A stretch of DNA of 64,000 nt from Parapristionchus giblindavisi (Eukaryota; Nematoda; Chromadorea; Rhabditida; Diplogasteridae): the NCBI GenBank assembly GCA_943737045.1, contig CALSFV010000156.1, forward strand, positions 20,286-84,285, in the 5' to 3' direction. Positions 54,043 through 64,000 of this stretch are shown here, piece after piece; position 1 is the first letter of the stretch, and each line of letters begins with the position of its first letter. The notes beneath the pieces were generated by a model. The model was given only the letters and a program-made list of their open reading frames with translations, made no database searches and was not told the origin of the DNA. A program made the translations under genes and the position numbers.

Positions 54043-57000
54043 ATGGGGGAAGGTCCTAAACCCAAGACCGAAAAGGAGCTCAAGAAGGTTATTTCCTATT
54101 TTTCTTCTTTTATTGTTAAATAAGATGATTGTTTTAGGAGGCTGAAAAGGCAGCAAAATTGGCCAAGTTTGAAGAGAAACAGAAGAAACTAGCCGATAAG
54201 GTCGCTAATGCAAAGGGAAAAGATGTAAGACACAAGCTTGTATGGTAGATCTCAATGAAAAAATGTTGAGGAAACTAAGAAGAAGGAATCAAAGGTTGCA
54301 ACGAAGACAGAATTTGTATACAATCGTGTGAAGTCTGGAGAGAAGAAGGGTAAGTGTAATTGAATTGAGAAGACAATGATGAGTATTGATTATTGTAGAT
54401 ATAAGTGGAGATATGCCTACTGCATACAATCCACGTTATGTTGAAGATGCTTGGTATTCATGGTGGGAGAAGGAAGGATTCTTCAAACCTGAATATGGAG
54501 GAAGAGATATATTGTATCTTATTCTCAACTTTATTTCATTTCATTTTCTGTATAATTGTAGGAAAGAGAATCCAAAGGGCAAATTCGTTATTGTAATTCC
54601 TCCTCCAAACGTAACTGGTACTCTTCATGTTGGTCATGCTCTTGCTACTTCTGTTGAAGATACTGTAACTAGATGGTAAATAATAGATATCGATTGATTA
54701 TTGTAAATATTGATTGGTTGTAGGCATCGTATGCGTGGAGCAACAACACTATTCAATCCTGGTACTGATCATGCTGGAATTGCTACTCAAGTAGTGGTAG
54801 AGAAGAGATTGAAGAAGGAAAGAGGATTATCTAGACATGATCTAGGTAGAGAACATTTTATTGAAGAAGTATGGAGATGGGTTAATGAGTAAGTTGAATG
54901 AATCAATCATCATATTCATTCAATTATTGATTCATTATAGGAAAGGAGATATTATCTATAATCAATTAAGAGATATGGGTGCTTCTGTTGATTGGGATAG
55001 AGCTGTATTCATGATGGATCCTGTATTTTGATATTATTTCATTGTGATATTGATTGATTCATTGATGTTTAGAAGATGAAAAGAGCAGTAACTGAAGCAT
55101 TTGTTCGTATGCATGATAGTGGTACTATCTATAGAAGTACTCGACTTGTTAATTGGAGTTGTGCACTTAGATCTGCTATCTCTGATATTGAGGTATTTCA
55201 TCTAATTGCATACTGTAATTCAATAGTTTACTCTATATATTCTAGGTAGATAAGAAGGAATTGACTGGATCAACCAAATTACCTGTTCCTGGATATGATG
55301 AGAAGGTTTGTTATATCCTTGTTGTAAATGATTCATATTGATTGATTCAGATTGAATTCGGTGTTCTCATTCAATTTGCATATAAGATCAAAGATTCAAG
55401 TGAGTAATGGAATGGATAGATAGAAGAGAGTATATATAATAATATGAATATATTATAGATGATGAATTGATAGTTGCAACTACTCGTGTTGAGACAATGT
55501 TGGGTGATACAGCTGTATGTGTTCATCCTCTTGATGAAAGATATAAACATCTTATTGGAAAGGTATCATATCATATACACTCCATTCAGTCTATTCATTC
55601 TATTCATTCAGACTATCATTCATCCATTTGTTAATAGAGAACTTCCAATCATCTCTGATGATTTCGTTGATCGTCAATTTGGTACTGGAGCAGTGAAGAT
55701 TACTCCTGCTCATGATCATACTGATTATGAAGTTTGTTTCATCTATCTATCTATCTATATATCTATCTATCTATTGAATTGTAGGTTGGAGTTCGTCATT
55801 CTCTTCCATTCGTTTCATGTATAACAGATGAAGGATTCATTAGTGACAATTGTGGAGAATTTAGTGGAATGAAGAGATTCGATGCTAGGTAAGCATATCA
55901 TATAAGGATTATCGATTGATTGATTAATTGATTATAGAATGAAAGTGATTGAGAGATTAGAAGAACTTGGTTTATTCCGTGGTAAACAAGATAATCCTAT
56001 GGTTGTTCCTATCTGCAGGTATTATATTCAATATCAATTATATTAATATGATACCATAATATATTTCAGTCGTTCTAAAGATGTTATTGAACCCATTCTC
56101 AAAGCTCAATGGTATGTTGCTTGTGATAAGATGGCATCGAGAGCTGTTGAAGCTGTTGCTAAGGTATACTGTAATCAGGAATGATGTATTGATTGAATCT
56201 ATATATTGATTGATTCAGGGAGATGTTAAGATCATTCCTGATACTCATGTAGCAACATGGAATAGATGGTTAGAGAATAGTCGGTTAGTATAATGAATGT
56301 TATGAATGAATGAATGGATGATTGAATGTATTCCTTATATTGTAGTGATTGGTGTATCTCTCGTCAATTGTGGTGGGGTCATCGTATTCCTGCTTACTTC
56401 ATAACAGTCAATGATGGAAAGACTCCAAAAGGAGATGAAGCTGATAATAAATATTGGGTATCAGCTCATACTGAAGAAGATGCTAAGAAGAAAGCAGCTG
56501 AGAAGTTTGGAGTTGATGAGAAGTTTATATCTCTCAAATGGGGTATGTACATTATTTGATACTTGAATGTTTCATATAACATGAATATTGTTATTAATTG
56601 ATATACTATAGATGAGGATGTATTGGATACATGGTTCTCATCTGGAATGTGGCCTTTCGTTGTATTTGGATGGCCTGAGAAGACTACTGATTTGTATATT
56701 ATCATATCATATCTTATTTATTCTATATCTATTCATATTCAGTGAAGCCTTCTTCCCAACTGCTCTACTTGAAACAGGAAATGATATTCTATTCTTCTGG
56801 GTAGCTCGTATGGTATTTATGTCTCAAGAATTGACTGGAAAACTACCATTCAAAGAGGTAATACTGTAGTATCTACTCTATCTATCTATCTATCTATCTC
56901 TAGGTGTTCCTTCATGCAATGATTCGTGATGCTCATGGTCGTAAGATGAGTAAATCACTTGGAAATGTTATTGATCCTAGAGATGTTATCAAGTGAGTAT

Positions 57001-58510
57001 TGATTAGTAGTATTGATTAGTATGACATATTGATTGATCATTCGAAGTCTTTAGGGGAGTAACTCTAAGTGAATTGAATAAACAATTGGAATCTGGTAAT
57101 CTAGATGGAAAGGAGATCATAACAGCTCAAGCAGGACAAGCTAGAGATTATCCTAATGTATGTATTCTATCTAATCTATTTCTATCTATCTCTTGTCTAT
57201 ATAGGGTATTCCTGAATGTGGTACAGATGCTCTTCGATTCGCACTTATGGCTTATACAAGTCAAGTAAGAGATATCAATCTTGATGTTCTACGTGTACAA
57301 GGATATCGATTCTTCTGTAATAAGGTATCAATCACTCCATTCATTCATCTATCCATCGCATTCATTACAGATCTGGCAAGCAGTTCGTTTCACTCTTATG
57401 CAATTGGGTAAGGAATTCAAGCCTGCTGATACATTCACTGTTAGTATTATCTTATCTATCTATTATAATAGTTTGAATATTCGTCATATTATATAGATTC
57501 CATCATCATCATCTCCTATGGATAAATGGATTCTTTCTCGTCTATCATCTACTGTAGCAGCATGTAATAATGCATTCGAGACATACACCTTCCCTCAGGT
57601 ATACTCTATTCACAATATAATATTGATTACTTATATGGATTTGTTTATAGGCTACGACTGCTATCTATGATTTCTGGTTGTATGACTTCTGTGATGTATA
57701 TCTGGAGGCTGTTAAGCCCGTTATTAACGGAGGTATTAATTGATAGAAGTAGATGGATGGTATTGATTGATTGATTGATTATAGGTGAAAGTGGATCAAT
57801 ATCATCAGCACGTGAAGTACTTCTAACATGTGTAAATGAGGGATTATGTCTTCTATCTCCATTTATGCCATTTGTAACTGAAGAACTATGGCAGAGATTA
57901 CCAAGAAGAGATGGAGATAAGACTCCATCTATTGTTGTTGCTGAATATCCTCAAACTGATAAGGTATACTGTAGATGGATACGATGTTTATTGATTGATT
58001 GATTATAGTGGAAGTATCGTGATGAGAATCTAGAAGGAGAAGTATCATTAGCTATGAATGTAATCAAGACAGTTAGATCATTAAGATCTGATTATGATCT
58101 ATTACCAAGAACTAAAGCTGATTGTATGTTCATTCAATGAATTCATTTATTGATTGATTCATTGTATAATATTCAGTATTGATATCATGTTCATCTGATA
58201 ATGAGAAGAAATCATTAGAGATGTTGAATGGATTGATTGGAACACTGGCTTCATCTAATAAGGTATAGTGTGATCTAATATAGATATATAGATGTTACTA
58301 TGTATAGGTTACTGTACTATCCCCATCACAAGAATCAACAATTCCTTCTGGATGTGCACAAATGACTATTAGTGCTACTACTAAAGTATTCATTGTATTA
58401 GAGGTATTCATTCATTCATTACCTAATCATTCATTTTATGTCTTTTGTAGGGAGTAATCGATACGGAGAAAGAGAAGGCTAAGTTGGCTGGAAAGAAGAC
58501 TAAACTTGAG

Positions 58511-58596
<86 letters not shown>

Positions 58597-58811
58597 CAAT
58601 TGGCTGTTATTCTAGAATGCAATCATAAAGATTGAAGATCTAGAGAAGAGTAAAGATTATGAGAGTAAAGTTCCATTGGGAGTAAGAACAAACAATGAAG
58701 AGAAGGTAGATTAATTATTTATTCATTCAATAATAATATATTATATTGTAGAAAGAAGCATTGAAAGTTGAATTGAAGTCACTTCAATCTGCTATTGCTG
58801 CTCTATCATAG
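54043..58811 (+). CDS. VARS1: Valyl-tRNA synthetase, cytosolic
   Basis: Class I enzyme that charges tRNA-Val. ATG at 54043 ([20 protein letters not shown]) opens a Lys-rich N-terminal extension typical of eukaryotic forms; no mitochondrial presequence and no GST-like domain. Then [18 protein letters not shown], and the HIGH motif as [19 protein letters not shown] (54629-54674). Next [12 protein letters not shown], the editing domain with [71 protein letters not shown], and KMSKS in [17 protein letters not shown] (about 56941-56990). The anticodon-binding domain has [17 protein letters not shown], and the C-terminal coiled coil ends SAIAALS at 58811. About 1,030 residues over ~25 exons, with all signature motifs intact. 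A polyadenylation signal aataaa lies near 58965. Confidence 0.97.
58512..58594. repeat. (TA)n microsatellite in a VARS1 intron
   Basis: About 40 TA dinucleotides fill nearly the whole of a short intron between ...KKTKLE and NAIIKIE. The donor gtacatat merges with the repeat; the acceptor is ttctag at about 58615. Confidence 0.95.
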
Positions 58812-59117
58812 AATAATGAAGTATCTATTCATATATTAATATCATTGTTTAGAGCATTCATTATATTGTTATTGTTGTTGTATCTTTTCTTTATCCAATA
58901 TTATCTTATCATTCTTCTATGGGATTGTTTTGTTGTCTTTTAAAAGAATTATGATGCAATTTTAAATAAATATTAATTGTCTTTCGAATTTGAATTATAT
59001 CAGGGTGAACAAGGTTGAAATATACCGACTGATTACTGTTATTCCTATGTATATGAGTAGGAGATGACATTTCCATTGGATACTCTAGTATATCTATAGT
59101 CTCTATATTGATAAGTT
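58812..59117. other. Short intergenic spacer
   Basis: VARS1 3' end and promoter of the downstream methyltransferase; no coding sequence. Confidence 0.5.
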
Positions 59118-62100
59118 ATGAATGTTGAATGGGTTTCAGTTATGACCGGATGGGCAGAGAGACAATTTGGTAGACGATTTGATTTATCTGAAAGAAGAAT
59201 TGATGGAGATGAATTGTTATTAGATGATTATTGTGCAGCTGAGATTAGATTGGAGAAAAGATTGAATGAATTGAAGGTTTGTATAAATAGATAATTGAAT
59301 GAATGAATAGATGTTTATAGAATAGAATAGGTGATATATGTATAAGTGATCAATCAAGAGAAAAGTGGAGAACTCATACTAAGAATATGCATCTAATAGG
59401 AGGGCTTAAACAAAATGTTACTGCTGGGTATGTTGTTAATGAATACTCTATCTATATACTATATCGTTGTATTATAGAATAAAGAAGTCTCAAGCATTCT
59501 GTAAAATGTATCAGATATTAGTAGATCATCCTCATCTATTAAAACCACGAATGTTATATAGGAATAGACAATGGAAATATACTTCTTCAGTCTAGTATAC
59601 ATATATTATATCTCAATCAATCAATATTATGTATCTACAGTACTCTGAGTCTATGTGAAGCTCCGGGTGACTTCCTTGCTGCTATCGATTATTTTATATG
59701 TTTATACTTTGGAAATATAAAATGGTATTGGAAGGCTAATTCGTGAGTGAATATATATTTTGATACAATATTAGTGTTATAATGAATATATTATTATTAA
59801 TAGATTGAATCCTCATTATGAATATACTAAGATGAGTGACATGTTATTGAATGATGAATTCATTGTAAATAATCCTCACGCGTGGATATTTGGAGATGAT
59901 AATTCAGGTATTTAGTCTTATAGTTTATACTTGATGATATATGAATGGTTAAGGTGATGTAACTAAACTACAAGGAAGTTTATCAGATCTTCCTAGAACA
60001 TTTGATCTTATTACAGCTGATGGAAGTACATATAGTCAGGTAGTTTATATACTATATTATATCATCTCAATCAATCGATAGGATCGACCAACTGAACAAG
60101 AATCAATAGTTCATGATATATTCATTGGAGAGATTGAATGTGCTTTCATGAAATTAAGAAATGGTGGATCATTTGTAATGAAGGTATACGGTAGTTAATG
60201 ATGAACTATTGATTATCATATTATTCTGAAGGTCTATTCGACATTTACAACTAAATCAACTCGTATATATGTTCTATTCCGTCGAGTATTCACACAAGTA
60301 ACTATATGTAAGCCTCCATCTAGTAAAGGAGGTAATGGAGAGGTATGAATAGATGATATAGATATTATATAAGAGATCATTCATTCATTCTTAAGAGATA
60401 TGCTGTCTGTATTGGATTCAAACGAAATAAATATAAGGAAATATTAAAAGAATATAAAGAAGGAATAAAAGAGTTTATTATGAGTGCTTCTATGACTTCT
60501 GAAGAGCTCAGAGTATTTGATATTCTATTCATTTCAAATGTTTCAATTCTTTCTTTTTAGATTATTCTTGAATGTTCAACCTTTTTCACTAATAAGCAAA
60601 TCGAATCAATTGAACTTAATTTGAATTTGTATCCTGATAATCCATTTAATAAGGTATATTAATGTGAAATATAATAAAATGAATAATCATATTAATAGGT
60701 TGAGATTCAGGAGCAATTGAACTTTTTACGAGAATATTCTGTTACTAAAGCATTGAGAGAATATAAAATGTATCTTCTTTCTCAAGCAACGTATGTTTAT
60801 TCTATTCTCTATCAATATATTCTCTTTCTAATCAATATCAGTTTTGGATTTGGTAGACCTGATCTATTCTCTCCTATTATATCTAATCCTTGGACTCAAC
60901 AACTCAATGATAATTATATATTCAATTTGAAAGAATTAGAGAAAAGAGATGTTGCTATACGGTTTCTTTCCAATCAGGTATACCATACATTCTTTCTATT
61001 ATATCTTTCTATCATATTTGAAGGCTGCTTTATGGAATGATGAACATGAGAGGGGTGATTATATGGATTTAAATGATACAAGAATAGAAGATATATATAT
61101 TCAGTCTAAGCATATTTCTTTCTTAAATGAGAGTAGTAAGTTAGACATATTGTACATTGGTACAACTTTATATAATATTAAGTTGATGAAGTAATGATCA
61201 ATGTACCATGGTCAATTCCATCAACTAAACCTATTATTAATTCATTATTCATTGATCCTTGTATATGGACTTCATCTCGTGCTATTTCACCTCATGAGGC
61301 ATCATATATCTACAGTAATCATAGATACAGTAATCTCTTTCAGTTCTGGACTGATATGTGTAGTAGTGGTCGACCATTAACATCTAAGGAATTTGATGAT
61401 CTAATCGATAAAGTTCATCAAGATAAAGATGGATCGATATCGGTATGAGATATAACTACTTTAATGGATTACTGTAATGATTGATTAAGATATCGATTGA
61501 TAATCTTCGATCTCATTCTGATTGGATAAAGTTCCTTGGATATATTCATATTCTAATATCTTCATCACTTATTTCAACTCTTAATCTTCTTCTTCCTTAT
61601 AATGAATTGAAATCCTCAAAGAGTTCACCATCATCATCAACAGGAATAGAAGATAGATCATCTTCATCTTCAATGGATCAATATTCTACATCATCATCAT
61701 CTCAATATTATTCATCATCATCTTCATCTTCTTCATTCAATCAAATATCATTCAATTCTCTTACTTCTCAAACATCATATACATTTATTCTATCTCGATT
61801 CTCTGCCTCTGTCATTTCATTCCTCTCAATATTCTTTCAATCTTCTCATTTTCCTCATCCAGCTTATACTAAAACCAATCATATTCTTGTTCAATTCACT
61901 AAGCCGGTTAGTCAATATCATATATATTTATTATATTAATATATATAATTGTAGAGAAGAAGATTAGGAAGTGGAATAGAGACATTTATTGATTCATTGA
62001 TTGAAAGAATGGAAGATAGTAAGTATTCAATCTACTTATCATATCATATATATTCTATATTATAGATGCATTTACATCAAAGGAGTGTCTATCATTTGTT

Positions 62101-62208
62101 TCAATTGAAATGTTATCTCTTGTTTATAAACAAATATATGAATATAATAATGAGAAATTGAAGATTCTAATCAATTCTTCCCCTGATGAATTCCATTTAG
62201 ATGATTAA
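59118..62208 (+). CDS. CMTR2: Cap-specific 2'-O-methyltransferase, CMTR2 type
   Basis: CMTR2 methylates the ribose of the second transcribed nucleotide of capped RNA, using S-adenosylmethionine. The ATG at 59118 (MNVEWVSVMTGWAERQFGRR) was chosen because it opens the exon in frame; an ATG at 59142 after a ttcag is an alternative. Rossmann-fold motifs are LCEAPGDFLAAIDYF (SAM-binding), WYWKANSLNP, PHAWIFGDDNSGDVT, FDLITADGS (catalytic Asp), and LRNGGSFVMKVYSTFT (catalytic Lys). CKPPSSKGGNGERYAVCIGF follows. These match CMTR2 more closely than CMTR1, in particular the APG...NPH...FGxDNxGD series. The C-terminal half (60.7-62.2 kb) is less conserved, includes a Ser-rich stretch near 61640-61740, and is expected to be the non-catalytic methyltransferase-like domain. 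Stop at 62206-62208. About 18 exons; boundaries in the C-terminal half are uncertain. Confidence 0.88.
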
Positions 62209-62837
62209 ATTATTATTTATTCTTTGTCATCATCTTATATGAATCTCTCATCTACTAAACGAGTTTTATCATTTATATTTTGTCATTCTGTATTATCATA
62301 TCGATTGTTTCATATGATCTCTATTACATATCTTCAATTGTATCTCATATTCCAATATCTCAATGAACTATTCAACTTTCTATTTTATTATCTATATACA
62401 ATTGATACACTAATCAGTTCATATCTGGCAAGAAAGAATAGATGAACAATTAATATTAATAGATACGAAATAGACTAGATTATAAGATAATATAATACTT
62501 ATGAGACACCGTAGTGAATGAGAATAGAATAAATAGGATATGATATAATGAGATAGAATAGATAGACTATCTATTCTATATGATTAATCAATATTATGGA
62601 TAGATAAAATTCACTGGAAAGATGAAATAGAAAGAATAAGTGAAGACTATGGCATCTGAGAAGAGATTACACCGGAATGGAAAAGAAATGGATAAAAGAT
62701 CAAAGATCAATATTTGGAATTAATGATTGAAGAGATCAAAGATCAAATTTTTTGAAATGGATAAAAATCAAAAGTGAAATTATCTATAGATTACTGTAAC
62801 TATGATAAGCATAATCAATAATAATATTGATTGATTA
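62209..62837. other. Convergent intergenic region
   Basis: AT-rich with GATCAAA repeats at 62697-62712 and 62734-62745. The open frame 62224-62445 shows no family. No gene supported. Confidence 0.45.
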
Positions 62838-63655
62838 GATGAAGAAGCAGTTCGATATGCAGCTTGTTCACTATCAAAAGTTGATAGTTCATAATCTTTT
62901 GTTGTTATATCATCTAAATGGAAGAAGTTGAAGATAATGATTGAGATGAATGAAAAGATGAAGACAATGGACTAAAGTATGATTACCTTACTATTCTATA
63001 TACTCTTTCACCATATTTCACTCTCTACCTCTACCTTTTGTTCTATCTCCTCTCCCTCTACCCCCCCCCATCTCCCTCTCCCTCTCCCTCTCCCTCTCCC
63101 TCTCCCTCTTGCCTCAATCCGGATAACATGTAATCATAAGTGTGAAAGAGGTCAATGAATGAATTGAGTGAAACTAATCGTTATTCAATAGAATAGAATA
63201 CCATCATGGTCAAATATTCATTCCAATATAATTATAGACTATAAATGAACTTACTATGATAGCATTTATATATATTAATTCCATTAACAATTCTTCCCAT
63301 AGCAGTATATCCAGATACAATTGGTTCTTCCAGAATACATATCTTCCCATAGTTTGTGAATTGTCTATATTCATTGAATATATATATAATAGAAGAGAGA
63401 ATGAATACCTTAGATTAGAGAATGATCCTTCCATATTAATTGGTTCATTTGAAAAGAATACTTGAGATGGAGGTGATGTTGGTCCTCCTTTTAAAGATAC
63501 AGTAATCCTATACAGATTATTCATTACTGTAGATGAGATAATATTGATTGCTTACCGTATAGGAAAGTCAACATTAGCTTTTAATCGATAGAATACAGTA
63601 CTTATATCTGATTCAGGAACTCCAATATCTTCAATAGTAGTCTCAGCTTTCTATA
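62838..63655 (-). CDS. 3' part of an unrecognised gene (continues beyond or lost 5')
   Basis: Four exon-like pieces read leftwards with splice sites: KAETTIEDIGVPESDISTVF (63655-63565), ITVSLKGGPTSPPSQVFFSN (63509-63412), YGKICILEEPIVSGYTAMGR (63355-63255) and DDITTKDYELSTFDSEQAAY (about 62930-62838). The pieces look like beta-rich globular protein, but no family is recognised. No start codon or upstream exon was found between 63656 and 64000, so the 5' part probably lies outside the window. Confidence 0.4.
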
Positions 63656-64000
63656 ATAAATCAAAGTTTCATTCAAAACTTATTTAAAATCATTGATTTG
63701 GATATCTTGAATCAAACTCTGACTATTTTATATTACATTTTACATTACATTACATTATAACAACTTTATTCAGCTATTTTGGGGGTAGCTGGGTCGCCAT
63801 TAGGATTCTCCGATGAGCGCATCGTATCTCTATATTATATTATGTATTATATATATTATTATGTATTATATTATGTGGTGTTAATTTCTTGTAAATGGAA
63901 TTGGAAATTGCAAAAAGGGTGTTAATTTTGTCCACTTATAATAGCATTGTAAAAAGCAAACATCTCGGTTCTCTGACTAGTTAGAGACTTGATACTTGGA
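63656..64000. other. Unassigned right edge of the window
   Basis: Contains an (ATT/ACATT) low-complexity stretch and a less AT-rich segment (gggggtagctgggtcgcc at 63781) that resembles an inserted repeat. Nothing firm. Confidence 0.35.

Noticed and set aside
58512..58594. (TA)n tract as a regulatory element or centromere-like satellite
   Set aside because: It is a plain dinucleotide repeat filling one short VARS1 intron.

Overview
The window is animal nuclear DNA. It is AT-rich, its genes are cut by many very short introns (mostly about 40-70 nt, often carrying ATTG repeats before a tatag/ttag acceptor), and it encodes animal-type proteins: a NCK adaptor, JNK-pathway MAP2Ks, a dynamin with PH and proline-rich tails, and a cellular RNA-dependent RNA polymerase. 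RdRP is kept only in some animal groups (for example nematodes, chelicerates, lancelets, rotifers). Together with the compact introns this suggests a small-genome invertebrate, but I cannot name the group. All gene structures below come from reading exons by eye; splice sites are given where I traced them.

Layout. 1-1750: a DDE-transposon remnant with ~305-bp inverted repeats that contain tRNA-like Pol III boxes. 2.95-6.2 kb: two unrecognised minus-strand genes. 6.44-8.35 kb: one unrecognised plus-strand gene. 8.77-18.66 kb: one large minus-strand RdRP gene (EGO-1/QDE-1 type, DLDGDEY motif). One of its 1.4-kb introns holds the whole SPCS3 (signal peptidase complex subunit) gene on the opposite strand. 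18.9-20.8 kb: a terminal-inverted-repeat element carrying a broken, intron-containing PCNA copy. 21.1-22.9 and 23.6-28.0 kb: two adjacent MAP2K7/MAP2K4-like kinases; the second has a dead mariner and a MITE in one intron. 28-31.9 kb: pyrimidine-rich intergenic DNA with MITEs. 31.9-36.9 kb: NCK (three SH3 domains, one SH2). 37.7-38.9 kb: OARD1-type macrodomain hydrolase with a MITE five bases from a splice acceptor. 39.2-39.9 kb: RMDN-like TPR protein. 41.3-49.9 kb: dynamin with two alternative proline-rich ends. 50.6-52.9 kb: a secreted Cys-rich protein (minus). 54.0-58.8 kb: valyl-tRNA synthetase. 59.1-62.2 kb: CMTR2-type cap methyltransferase. 62.8-63.7 kb: 3' part of an unrecognised minus-strand gene.

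The most notable finding is a family of short hAT-like elements (ends CATA-, 8-bp target duplications, eight perfect or near-perfect) scattered through introns and intergenic DNA between 26 and 47 kb, including one inserted into another. The genes themselves are mostly housekeeping or signalling. NCK and the two MAP2Ks could act in the same stress/cytoskeletal signalling, but the clustering is not evidence of co-regulation.
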